This document shows positions 9,481 through 17,276 of a stretch of 43,855 nucleotides of DNA, piece by piece. The DNA comes from Pseudomonadota bacterium (GTDB taxonomy: Bacteria > Pseudomonadota > Gammaproteobacteria > Burkholderiales > Ferrovaceae), in the NCBI GenBank assembly GCA_021828745.1, contig JAJZDE010000003.1:1-43855 (forward strand). Reading direction: 5' to 3'. The number at the start of each line of letters is the position of its first letter. The stretch's first letter is position 1. The notes under the pieces were generated by a model. It saw only the letters and a program-made list of their open reading frames with translations, was not told where the DNA came from and did not search any database. Position numbers and translations under genes: made by a program.

Positions 9481-10081
9481 TTTTTGTTACCGTGCCCGGG
9501 ATGTTCTGCCCGAATTTCCTGCTGGCGCCTGTGGCGTGGATGAGGCCGGACGAGGTCCTCTGGCGGGTCCGGTGTTGGCGGCTGCCCTCATTCTGCCCGC
9601 CGGCGTGGAACTGGAGGGGCTGAGGGATTCAAAATTGTTGAGCGCTCCCCAGCGCACCCGTCTGGCCGCGGAAATCAAGGCGGTGGCTTTGAGTTGGGCC
9701 ATCGGCGAGGCTTCTGCGCCAGAAATCGATGCCCTGAATATTTTGCAGGCCACGCTATTGGCGATGCAACGGGCCTTGGCAGGGTTGGCTCAGGTCCCAA
9801 CGGAAGTCTGGGTGGACGGGCTTCATGCACCCTCCTTTTTCAAGCCCAGTCGGGCAGTGGTCAAGGGAGATCAACGGGTCGTCAGCATCTCTGCCGCCTC
9901 CATTCTGGCCAAAACAGCGCGGGACGCGCACATGATTCGCCTGGCCGACCATTATCCGGGCTATGGTTTCGAGCAGCACAAGGGTTACGCCAGTGCGGCA
10001 CATCGTGCCGCGCTCCAGCGCCAGGGTCCCTGTCCCGAGCACCGGCGCAGTTTTGCTCCGGTGCGGGCGCTGCTGCCATGA
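9470..10081 (+). CDS. rnhB: Ribonuclease HII
   Basis: RNase HII cuts the RNA strand of RNA-DNA hybrids and starts removal of single ribonucleotides from DNA. The 203-residue product has the signature GVDEAGRGPLAGPV with catalytic D24 and E25. Further acidic positions are in VWVDG and DAHMIRLADHYPGYG. The HKGYAS region close to the end is also typical. The start overlaps lpxB, and the stop overlaps the next ATG (ATGA at 10078-10081), so the gene is translationally coupled on both sides. Confidence 0.95.
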   Translation: MRPDFCYRARDVLPEFPAGACGVDEAGRGPLAGPVLAAALILPAGVELEGLRDSKLLSAPQRTRLAAEIKAVALSWAIGEASAPEIDALNILQATLLAMQRALAGLAQVPTEVWVDGLHAPSFFKPSRAVVKGDQRVVSISAASILAKTARDAHMIRLADHYPGYGFEQHKGYASAAHRAALQRQGPCPEHRRSFAPVRALLP

Positions 10082-10878
10082 AGGCTGTTCGTTCCCCTGC
10101 CTTGCGCCTGTGGGGGCGCCTGGCAGAGTCCGCCCACCTTCGACGCAGGGAGCGGCAAACGGTACTGGAAGGGGTGCATTTGCTGCAAGGTTACCAAGCC
10201 AAGGGGGGAGTTCCCCTGCATTGGTTCATCCGTGCGAGCGTCGTGGCAGATCCGGAAGTCTCCGCCCTGCGAAGGCATTCCCTGTGGCCGGAAGCCGCAG
10301 TGCTTGCCGATGATCTATTCGATGAATATTCTTCCCTTCAGTCGCCCGGTGGGGTGGCAGCACTGGTTTCCTGGCCTGCTGCGCCCGCTTTCCTGCCCAC
10401 GGAAGAATCCTGTCTGGTGCTGGATGGGTTGCAGGATCCCGGCAACGTGGGAACGCTGCTGCGCTCTGCGGCAGCGGCAGGCATGCCGACCGTGGTCTGC
10501 GCCTCAGGGACCGTGCAGGTATGGTCTCCCAAAGTGTTGCGTGCGGGAATGGGCGCCCATTTTCAACTGACCCTGCACGAAGGCGCAGACCTGCGAGACT
10601 GGTTCCCCTGCTACGCCGGGACCATTCTGGGGGCAGAGCGCGAGGCTTCCCGCGCCTACGATGATTTTGATCTCACGGGGACGGTAGCGTTGGTGATCGG
10701 GAATGAGGGGGCCGGATTGACGCCCGACGCCCGGAAGTTGCTTCATGACCGAATTCATATTCCCATGGCTGCCGGGGTGGAATCCCTCAATGCGGGGGTG
10801 GCGGGATCCATTCTGCTATTTGAACGACAACGTCAGATTCGTGCCGGCAACCGGGAAAGACAGGAGCGGCAGGGATGA
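10078..10878 (+). CDS. TrmH/SpoU-family RNA 2'-O-methyltransferase
   Basis: The 266-residue protein is predicted to methylate a ribose 2'-OH in tRNA or rRNA using S-adenosylmethionine. The C-terminal SPOUT domain shows all three family motifs: DPGNVGTLLRSAAAAG (motif 1, N and R), VIGNEGAGL (motif 2) and ESLNAGVAGSILLFE (motif 3, the trefoil-knot loop). The N-terminal ~100 residues resemble the substrate-binding domain of the RlmB / YsgA-like group. The exact target nucleotide cannot be read from sequence. The start overlaps rnhB and the end overlaps the next gene (ATGA). Confidence 0.88.
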   Translation: MKAVRSPALRLWGRLAESAHLRRRERQTVLEGVHLLQGYQAKGGVPLHWFIRASVVADPEVSALRRHSLWPEAAVLADDLFDEYSSLQSPGGVAALVSWPAAPAFLPTEESCLVLDGLQDPGNVGTLLRSAAAAGMPTVVCASGTVQVWSPKVLRAGMGAHFQLTLHEGADLRDWFPCYAGTILGAEREASRAYDDFDLTGTVALVIGNEGAGLTPDARKLLHDRIHIPMAAGVESLNAGVAGSILLFERQRQIRAGNRERQERQG

Positions 10879-11741
10879 AACGGATCACATTGCTGGGCTG
10901 TGGATTGATGGGGGTCCCCGTGGGGAGACGTGTGCTGGAGGCAGGGTATGCGCTGACGGTGTGGAATCGCACCCCGGAAAAGGCGGCTCCTCTCTGCGCG
11001 GCTGGCGCCCTTTGGGCCCCTACCCCGCAGGCTGCCGTGGGTGAGGCGGAAGCGGTGATCCTGTTGCTGGCCAATGGTCCGGCGGTCACGGAAGTGCTGG
11101 TGCAAGTGGAAGACGCCTTGCCTGAAAATGCGCTGTGGCTGGACATGAGTTCCATTCCCCCGGAAACCGCCCGGCAGCACGCCCAACGTTTGGAGAAACG
11201 TCAGGTATGGGCGCTGGATGCACCGGTTTCAGGCGGGGTTCTGGGGGCTGTCGAGGGGAATCTGGCGATCATGGTGGGTGGGGACCCAAGGGGATTTGAA
11301 CGAGCCGAAGAACTCCTGGGGCACTTGGGTCGAGCGACCTGGGTCGGGCCAGCGGGGACCGGCGCGCTGGCAAAGTTGGCCAATCAGATGATCGTGGGCG
11401 TGACCATTGGGGTCGTTGCTGAAGCATTGCTTCTGGTTGAGGCGGGGGGCGCGAATCCCGCCGCCGTCCGGCAGGCCATCCGGGGGGGATTTGCCGAGAG
11501 TCGGGTGCTGGAGGTTCATGGGGACCGGATGATTCGCCAGGATTTTACGCCGGGGGCCCATGGTCGGACCCAACTCAAGGATCTCGCCAGTGCGCTGGAC
11601 AGCGCGCATGCGCTGGGGGTGTCTCTTCCCCTGACCCAATGTGTGACCCAACTTTACCGAACTTTTGTCGAGGAGGGGGAGGGCGGCGAACTGGATCACA
11701 GTGCGTTGTGGTTGGCCCTGCGTGCCTTGCGTCCCGCTTGA
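10875..11741 (+). CDS. NAD(P)-dependent 3-hydroxyacid dehydrogenase family protein (3-hydroxyisobutyrate dehydrogenase / tartronate semialdehyde reductase type)
   Basis: The 288-residue protein belongs to the beta-hydroxyacid dehydrogenase family. It shows an N-terminal Rossmann nucleotide site (LGCGLMG near residues 7-13 and VWNRTPEKA), the substrate motif DAPVSGGVLGAVEGNL, and the catalytic-lysine helix GTGALAKLANQMI. Members include GarR, MmsB, GlyR1 and succinic semialdehyde reductases, and substrate cannot be assigned from sequence. It is coupled to the upstream methyltransferase by ATGA. The ThDP gene downstream has its own promoter, so the two are probably separate transcription units, though tartronate-semialdehyde chemistry with that neighbour cannot be excluded. 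Confidence 0.85.
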   Translation: MKRITLLGCGLMGVPVGRRVLEAGYALTVWNRTPEKAAPLCAAGALWAPTPQAAVGEAEAVILLLANGPAVTEVLVQVEDALPENALWLDMSSIPPETARQHAQRLEKRQVWALDAPVSGGVLGAVEGNLAIMVGGDPRGFERAEELLGHLGRATWVGPAGTGALAKLANQMIVGVTIGVVAEALLLVEAGGANPAAVRQAIRGGFAESRVLEVHGDRMIRQDFTPGAHGRTQLKDLASALDSAHALGVSLPLTQCVTQLYRTFVEEGEGGELDHSALWLALRALRPA

Positions 11742-11751
11742 AGGCCGGATT

Positions 11752-11780
11752 CGGACAAAACCCCTGGGCTTGGCTATAAT
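11752..11780 (+). promoter_or_regulatory. Sigma-70-like promoter of the formyl-CoA gene cluster
   Basis: A perfect -10 box TATAAT lies at 11775-11780. CGGACA, matching 4 of 6 positions of the -35 consensus, lies at 11752-11757, exactly 17 bases upstream. Expected transcription start is near 11787, giving a leader of about 60 bases before the ATG at 11846. It separates the ThDP/Frc/formyltransferase genes from the long envelope operon. Confidence 0.65.
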
Positions 11781-11807
11781 CGAAACTTTGAAAACGATTT
11801 TTTGCTT

Positions 11808-11825
11808 AACCCCCCGGTGGGGGTT
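11808..11825 (+). promoter_or_regulatory. 5'-leader hairpin before the ThDP enzyme gene
   Basis: AACCCCC (11808-11814) and GGGGGTT (11819-11825) form a perfect 7-bp stem with a CGGT tetraloop. It lies inside the leader, 10 bases before the GGAG ribosome site at 11836-11839. Only a short T stretch follows, so it is a poor terminator. It could modulate initiation or mRNA stability, or be a weak attenuator. Confidence 0.45.
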
Positions 11826-11845
11826 TGACCCAGACGGAGAAATTG

Positions 11846-13531
11846 ATGGAGACGACTGCAACCCCAACCCCTGACCAAGCCCAAACCCTGAGTGGTGGGC
11901 AGATTGTCGCAAAAATGCTCAAGCAGGAGGGGGTCAGGCATATCTTTACCATCTCCGGCGGTCACATCATCGATATCTATAATGGCTGTCTGGACGAGGG
12001 CATCCGCATCGTGGACGTGCGCCACGAGCAGGTGGCCGCCCATGCTGCCGATGCGGCGGCACGGATCACGGGTACGGTGGGGTGTGCCGTGGTGACGGCA
12101 GGACCTGGAACCACCGACGCGGTGACGGGGGTGGCCAACGCTTTTCGTGCGGAAAGTCCCATGTTGCTGATTGGCGGCGGCGGGCCCCTCAAACAGTACC
12201 GCATGGGTGCGTTGCAGGACCTGCCCCATGTGGCCATGATGACACCCATTTCAAAATTTTCTTCCACGGTCATGACCACGGAACGCTGCGCGGAAATGAT
12301 GGGGCAATCGATTCGCGAGATGTTTCATGGCGCACCGGGGCCGGGATATCTGGAGATTCCCCATGATGTCCTGGATGCGCGAGTGGAGGTGTCGAAGGTA
12401 AGGATTCCGGTCAATTACCGGGTCAAGGGGGAGTTCATCGGAGATCCCAACGAAATTGCCCGGGCTGCCGAGGCCCTGGCCCGCGCCGAGCGCCCGGTCG
12501 CCCTGTTCGGCACGCAGGCACGTACCTGTCGTGCCCATGAGGCCATCGACCGCTTCGCCCGGCACTTCAACATGCCCATTTATGTGAATGGTGCGGCACG
12601 CGGGACTTTGCCGCGCACTCACCCCTATGGTTTGATGTCTTCCCGCAAGACCGCTTTTGATCAGGCCGATGTCATTCTGCTGGCGGGGACGCCCCTGGAT
12701 TTCCGTATGGGATACGGGCGTCGACTCAATCCCAAGGCGACTATCATCATTCTCGACATGGATTATCGCAATGTGGGGTATAACCGGGACTTTGACATCG
12801 GTCTGGTCGGGAACATTCGTGCGGTGGTGAATGCCCTGTGTGACGCCTCTGCCGGGGATACGGCCCGTCGTCACGACCCTTTTCTCGATCTGTTGCGGGC
12901 GGAAGAGGCCAAATCCCAAGGCAAGAACCGGGCCATTATCGACGCCAATGCCACCCCCATTCATCCCATTCGTCTGGTTCACGAAATCAATGAATTTCTG
13001 CTGGAGGACACGGTGTACATCGGTGATGGCGGAGACATTGTGACTTTTTCCGGATCGGTGGTGCGACCCCATAAACCCGGGGGGTGGATGGACCCAGGTC
13101 CTCTGGGAACCCTGGGGGTGGGGACAGGGTTTGCGTTGGCTTCCCGATTGTTGCAGCCCGAACGTGACGTGGTGGTGTTGTTTGGAGATGGGTCCTTTGG
13201 TTTGACTGGTTTTGACTTCGAGACCATGGTGCGTAATAAATTGCCCTTTGTCGGCGTGATCGGCAACAACGCTTCCTGGAACCAGATTCGTTATGGACAG
13301 GCCCGGAAGTATGGGGCAGAGCGGGGCGACGTGGGCAATATCCTCGAAGATGTGCGCTTCGATCGCTTTGCCGAGTCCATGGGAGGGTTCGGGATTCGCG
13401 TGACCGATCCGGCAGACATTCGACCGGCCCTGGAAAAAGCCCGGGATTCTGGAAAACCGGCCCTGGTGGATGTGGTGATCGACCGCGAAAAGTATTCCAG
13501 CGGAACGATGAACCAGACCATGTACAAATAA
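11846..13531 (+). CDS. ThDP-dependent enzyme, acetolactate synthase / 2-hydroxyacyl-CoA lyase superfamily
   Basis: The 561-residue protein is a thiamine-diphosphate enzyme of the AHAS/oxalyl-CoA decarboxylase superfamily. The N-terminal PYR domain has the catalytic glutamate E61 in VRHEQ, followed by TAGPGTTD. A central domain spans about residues 195-335. The C-terminal PP domain has the ThDP/Mg motif starting at GDGSFGLTG and ending in GNN. I chose the ATG at 11846 because GGAGA lies 6 bases upstream; the frame also opens at a TTG 7 codons earlier. Its neighbour is a clear formyl-CoA transferase, so oxalyl-CoA decarboxylase is the first guess. However, the YEE motif that I recall near residue 120 in Oxalobacter Oxc is replaced here by GALQDLPH, and the C-terminal half reads more like the IlvG-type group. 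Formyl-CoA-releasing 2-hydroxyacyl-CoA lyase or oxalyl-CoA decarboxylase activity is inference. Confidence 0.75.
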   Translation: METTATPTPDQAQTLSGGQIVAKMLKQEGVRHIFTISGGHIIDIYNGCLDEGIRIVDVRHEQVAAHAADAAARITGTVGCAVVTAGPGTTDAVTGVANAFRAESPMLLIGGGGPLKQYRMGALQDLPHVAMMTPISKFSSTVMTTERCAEMMGQSIREMFHGAPGPGYLEIPHDVLDARVEVSKVRIPVNYRVKGEFIGDPNEIARAAEALARAERPVALFGTQARTCRAHEAIDRFARHFNMPIYVNGAARGTLPRTHPYGLMSSRKTAFDQADVILLAGTPLDFRMGYGRRLNPKATIIILDMDYRNVGYNRDFDIGLVGNIRAVVNALCDASAGDTARRHDPFLDLLRAEEAKSQGKNRAIIDANATPIHPIRLVHEINEFLLEDTVYIGDGGDIVTFSGSVVRPHKPGGWMDPGPLGTLGVGTGFALASRLLQPERDVVVLFGDGSFGLTGFDFETMVRNKLPFVGVIGNNASWNQIRYGQARKYGAERGDVGNILEDVRFDRFAESMGGFGIRVTDPADIRPALEKARDSGKPALVDVVIDREKYSSGTMNQTMYK

Positions 13532-13550
13532 TCGCGGGAGACAGGGATTC

Positions 13551-14792
13551 ATGGACAAAGCATTGGCAGGTGTACGCATCCTTGACATGACCCATGTGCA
13601 GGCTGGGCCCACGGCGTCCCAGCTGTTGGCTTGGCTGGGGGCGGATGTGATCAAATTTGAACCACCGAGCGGTGATATCACCCGGGGACAGTTGCGCGAT
13701 ATTCCAGGGGCAGACAGTCTGTATTTCACCATGCTCAACTGCAACAAGCGGTCGATCACGGTGAACATGAAAAATCCGGCTGGCAAGGAGGTTTTTGAAG
13801 CTCTCCTGCAGGAATGCGATGTCATCATGGAAAACTTTGGCCCCGGCGTGCTCGATCGGTTGGGCTATAACTGGGAGGCCATCCATGCGAAGAACCCGCG
13901 CATCGTCATGGCTTCCATCAAGGGATTCGGTTCTACCGGTCCCTATGCCGAATTCAAGGCCTACGAGAACGTGGCTCAGGCCATGGGGGGATCCATGAGT
14001 ACCACGGGATTCAACGATGGACCACCTCTGGTCACGGGCGCGCAGATCGGGGATTCGGGGACCGGATTGCATCTGGCCATCGGGATCCTGGCCGCACTCA
14101 ATGCGCGCCACCGGACCGGGCGCGGTCAGTTTGTGGAAGTCGCCATGATGGATGCGGTCATGAACCTGTGTCGGGTCAAGTTTCGCGACCACCAGCGTTT
14201 GACGCGCGGGGCGCTGCCCGAGTACTCGGTGCCCACGGAAGGAAACGAGGCAACGCCCCGTAGCGGCAATGATTCGGGGGGAGGACAACTGGGGAATGCC
14301 ATTCGCTGCAAACCCGGAGGCCCCAACGACTTCATCTACGTGGTGGTTCAGGAAGTGGTTTGGGATGCTCTGGCACGCCGGATCGGTGGGGAGGCGTTGG
14401 TCACGGACCCGCGTTTTGCAACGTTGACCGAACGGCGTAAAAACCAGTCACAGATGTGGCAGATTCTGGAAAATTTTGCGCTGGGTCATACCAAACGGGA
14501 ATTGATGGCTTTGTTCAATGAACTGGATGTGCCCTGTGGTCCCATCATGAGTACCCAGGATCTGGCTGAAGACGAGCATGTCCGGTTGCGTGAGATGTAC
14601 GTTCCGCTCGATCATCCGGAACGGGGGCCCTGGCATAACGTCGGGATGCCCATCAAGTTGTCCAACAACAAGGTGGACATCACCCGTTCTCCCCTGCTGG
14701 GGGAGCATACCGATGAACTGTTGCAGGAAATCCTGCAATGGTCGCCCGAGACCATCGAACGTCATCGTCAGAATGGAGCCTTCAACAAATGA
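13551..14792 (+). CDS. frc: Formyl-CoA transferase (class III CoA-transferase)
   Basis: Class III CoA-transferases move CoA between acids; Frc moves it from formyl-CoA to oxalate. The 413-residue product matches the Oxalobacter enzyme in many positions: THVQAGP near residue 14, SLYFTMLNCNKRSI at 56-69, ENFGPGVLDR and KTGRGQ-like RTGRGQ. The catalytic aspartate D168 lies in QIGDSGTG (D169 in the reference enzyme), and the glycine loop reads SGGGQ. It ends with PLLGEHTDE. The start follows the ThDP gene by 19 bases, with a purine-rich ribosome site. The stop overlaps the next start. The acceptor acid in this organism could be oxalate or another acid. Confidence 0.88.
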   Translation: MDKALAGVRILDMTHVQAGPTASQLLAWLGADVIKFEPPSGDITRGQLRDIPGADSLYFTMLNCNKRSITVNMKNPAGKEVFEALLQECDVIMENFGPGVLDRLGYNWEAIHAKNPRIVMASIKGFGSTGPYAEFKAYENVAQAMGGSMSTTGFNDGPPLVTGAQIGDSGTGLHLAIGILAALNARHRTGRGQFVEVAMMDAVMNLCRVKFRDHQRLTRGALPEYSVPTEGNEATPRSGNDSGGGQLGNAIRCKPGGPNDFIYVVVQEVVWDALARRIGGEALVTDPRFATLTERRKNQSQMWQILENFALGHTKRELMALFNELDVPCGPIMSTQDLAEDEHVRLREMYVPLDHPERGPWHNVGMPIKLSNNKVDITRSPLLGEHTDELLQEILQWSPETIERHRQNGAFNK

Positions 14793-15721
14793 AAGTGGTG
14801 ATCATTGGACAGCAGGATTTCGGCAAGGCTGTACTGGAAGCCTTTCTGGCCCGTCAAGACGAAGTGGTGGGCGTGTTTTGCGCGCCGGAGAAGGAAGGAG
14901 CCAGGCCCGATCCCTTGCGGCAGGCCGCACAGGAAAAAGGGCTCCGGGTCATTCAACTGCCCAGTCTGAAAGCCCCGGAAGCCATCCAGATCCTGCGTGA
15001 ACTGGCCCCGGAAATCGGGATCATGGCTTATGTGCTGCAATTTGCCCCCCAGGAATTTGTTTCCGTTCCTACCCACGGGATGATTCAGTACCATCCTTCC
15101 CTGTTGCCCCGTTATCGAGGCCCCAGTTCCATCAACTGGCCCATCCTGCGCGGAGAGAGGGAAACCGGTCTGACCATTTTCCGTCCCACCGACGGGCTGG
15201 ACGAGGGGCCCATCATCCTGCAAAAAAAGGTCCCCATCGGCCCGGAGGATACCCTGGGTTCGGTGTATTTCGACCATCTTTTTCCCCTGGGCGTACAGGC
15301 GTTGCTGGAAGCTGCCGATCAGGTGGTGGCGGGGACGCATCAGGAAGTGGTGCAGGATGAGGCGCAGGCCAGTTACGAAGGCTGGTGCCGGAGTGCTGAG
15401 GCCGAGATTCATTGGGCACAGCATGTGACGGTCATCCACGACCTGATTCGGGGGTGTAACCCCGCTCCGGGCGCCTGGACTTTGCTGGGCGGAAAGAAAC
15501 TTCAGATCTTTGAGGTCCGCAAGCATCTGTTCCGGACTTTTGGCGCGGTGCGGGGTAAGGTCGGGGAAATCTCCGGAATGACCGATCAGGGATTTCTGGT
15601 GACTGTTCAGGGGGGGCAGATTGAAGTTCTGCGCGTAACACTCGAAGGGGGCAAGAAAGTGGACGCGCGGCCCTTTGCGGAAGAGCAGGGACTGCAGGTC
15701 GGAACGCGCTTGGGGGGCTAG
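14789..15721 (+). CDS. Stand-alone 10-formyltetrahydrofolate hydrolase-domain protein (formyltransferase fold)
   Basis: The 310-residue protein has the methionyl-tRNA formyltransferase fold. It is closest by eye to the N-terminal hydrolase domain of 10-formyl-THF dehydrogenase (ALDH1L1), beginning with a VVIIGQQDFG-type start. The catalytic residues H102 in YHPSLLPRYRG and D138 in DGLDEG align with H106 and D142 of that enzyme. A second beta-barrel domain (about 205-310) follows. No aldehyde dehydrogenase domain is attached. Inferred chemistry is formyl transfer or release from formyl-THF, and coupling with formyl-CoA is suggested only by the operon. The start is the ATG overlapping the frc stop (ATGA). 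The stop TAG lies in a palindromic CTAG shared with convergent holA. Confidence 0.8.
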   Translation: MKVVIIGQQDFGKAVLEAFLARQDEVVGVFCAPEKEGARPDPLRQAAQEKGLRVIQLPSLKAPEAIQILRELAPEIGIMAYVLQFAPQEFVSVPTHGMIQYHPSLLPRYRGPSSINWPILRGERETGLTIFRPTDGLDEGPIILQKKVPIGPEDTLGSVYFDHLFPLGVQALLEAADQVVAGTHQEVVQDEAQASYEGWCRSAEAEIHWAQHVTVIHDLIRGCNPAPGAWTLLGGKKLQIFEVRKHLFRTFGAVRGKVGEISGMTDQGFLVTVQGGQIEVLRVTLEGGKKVDARPFAEEQGLQVGTRLGG

Positions 15722-16731
15722 TGGAGGGGGGGCTGGGAGAACAAATCCAGAATGACCTGGCCCAGGGTTTCCCAGGGGTCTCCGTGGCCCAGTCCCTTGA
15801 TCAGTTGATCTACCTCGGCAGCACCCTGAAGGGCTCGAGCGCAGGCGCGACTGCTGGTTTTCTGGGAAAAACGTTCGAGCAATGGCCGGCGTTCCCCCCA
15901 TAGACGGGCTTCCTTGAAAGTTGACGGCGACGGGGTTCGTCCCTCTTCACGAGTGCGGCACAACAGGTACGCTGCGCGCCAGTCTTCGCTCAGGGACCAG
16001 AGTACCAGAGGCAGGGCTTCGCCTTCCTGATTCAGGGAACGCAGGAGTAAAAGCATCTGGGCTCCGTTGCCCTGACTCAGGGCGCGGGTCAGATCCGTCA
16101 GGGTATGACGGCTCATGACCATGACGGCAGACTGCACTTGTTCCAGGGTCAGGGGGCCGGTGGGATAGAGCAGGGAAAGTTTGGCGATTTCCTGGGCAGT
16201 GGCCAGAAGATTTCCCTCCGTGCAGTCCGCCAGAAACTCCAGGGCTTCGGCGCTGGCCTGGCAGGACCCCAGGCGCTGGGCAATCCATTGGGTGAGTGCG
16301 CTCCGGGGTACGGGTTGGGTTTCCGTCCAGAGGGCTTTGGTTTGCAATTGGCTCAGCCAGGCGGCTTGACGCGTCCGGTAATCCAGTTCGGACAGGAGAA
16401 TCAGGAGACGTTTGTCTGCCTGCGGCGCGTTCGCCAGTTTCTCCAGTTTCCGGATCCCCTCGGGGCCCGGCTTGCCACTGGGGATATGGATCTCCACGGC
16501 ACTTCGTGAACCAAACAGGGAACCGCTGTTCCAGTGCAGGTCTACTTCGGCCCAGGAAAAGCGCGCTTCCACGGTCCAGACTTTGCGTTCCTCGTAGTTC
16601 TGGGCGCGGCAGGCCCGTCGCCAATGGTCCTGACATTCCAGGGAAAGAAAGGGTTCGGAACTGATCAACAGCGTGAGCGGCGGAACCTGACGGCTCAAAT
16701 GGGTGGGCCACTGCTCGGGGGAGAGACGCAT
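15718..16731 (-). CDS. holA: DNA polymerase III subunit delta
   Basis: HolA is the clamp-loader delta subunit that opens the beta sliding clamp. The 337-residue protein shows the expected layout: an N-terminal segment with LLISSEPFLSLE, the central RLLILLSELDYRTRQAAW region of the degenerate AAA+ domain, then an EGNLLATAQEIAKLSLL helix, and a C-terminal collar domain. The order leuS-lptE-holA is conserved in proteobacteria, which supports the call. It begins 2 bases after the lptE stop, and its own stop overlaps the convergent formyltransferase gene. Confidence 0.92.
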   Translation of the reverse strand: MRLSPEQWPTHLSRQVPPLTLLISSEPFLSLECQDHWRRACRAQNYEERKVWTVEARFSWAEVDLHWNSGSLFGSRSAVEIHIPSGKPGPEGIRKLEKLANAPQADKRLLILLSELDYRTRQAAWLSQLQTKALWTETQPVPRSALTQWIAQRLGSCQASAEALEFLADCTEGNLLATAQEIAKLSLLYPTGPLTLEQVQSAVMVMSRHTLTDLTRALSQGNGAQMLLLLRSLNQEGEALPLVLWSLSEDWRAAYLLCRTREEGRTPSPSTFKEARLWGERRPLLERFSQKTSSRACARALQGAAEVDQLIKGLGHGDPWETLGQVILDLFSQPPLH

Positions 16732-16733
16732 GC

Positions 16734-17276
16734 TCAGTGGGCAGCAGTGCCCAGGGCGGGATGCAGGGCAAGAACGCGGTGCAGCAACTGATGGACCAGA
16801 TCGATCTGCATGTCGTGGGTGAGTAATTGCTGTTCGGCGGGTTTGCCCAGAATCTGGATGACGTTGTAATTGTACAGACGGGTGACCGTCAGGGTAGAGG
16901 GCGGTATCAACTCATTCCCGAGGTTGTCCGACGCGCGATAGGATAAACGGGCGTAAAGGGTATATTGGGAAACGGTGCCCTCTGCATTGAGGGTCAGGAT
17001 CTGCTGGGTGTTCTGGATTGGAGAGAGAGTCAAAACGACGTCGGCTTTGTCCGACTGCTTGACCAGGGTAATATGGGTCTGGTGCAGAATCTCTAGCTTG
17101 AGTTCCTGGTCAGCCACATCCCCCATTTTGCCGTCCACATACAGGGTGTGGAATTGCGCCTCGGGGAGACCGCGCAAATGAAAACCGCAGGCACCCAGCG
17201 TGAGGGGAAAAAGGACGAAAAAAATGGTCTTCCACAGTCCTGAAAAATGGGGTGTGAGGGGGGCAAGTGAGCGCAT
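16734..17276 (-). CDS. lptE: LPS-assembly lipoprotein LptE
   Basis: LptE plugs the LptD barrel and takes part in insertion of lipopolysaccharide into the outer leaflet. The 180-residue product has a signal sequence ending in the lipobox LGAC (Cys30), followed at once by the family hallmark GFHLRG. The middle contains the beta-strand segments LSYRASDN and TLTVTRLYNYN typical of the family. The ATG directly abuts the leuS stop, so the two genes are coupled. The first ~15 residues before the hydrophobic core are longer than usual, and an internal start is possible. Confidence 0.92.
   Translation of the reverse strand: MRSLAPLTPHFSGLWKTIFFVLFPLTLGACGFHLRGLPEAQFHTLYVDGKMGDVADQELKLEILHQTHITLVKQSDKADVVLTLSPIQNTQQILTLNAEGTVSQYTLYARLSYRASDNLGNELIPPSTLTVTRLYNYNVIQILGKPAEQQLLTHDMQIDLVHQLLHRVLALHPALGTAAH

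Noticed and set aside
11846..13531. Glyoxylate carboligase (with the adjacent hydroxyacid dehydrogenase as tartronate semialdehyde reductase)
   Set aside because: Gcl lacks the catalytic glutamate of the PYR domain, whereas this protein has it (VRHEQ). A promoter also separates the two genes.
12251..13828. Long minus-strand frame of 525 codons opposite the ThDP enzyme
   Set aside because: It lies wholly opposite strong family-level coding sequence (ThDP enzyme and start of frc), shows no domain and has no ribosome site. It is a GC-driven shadow.
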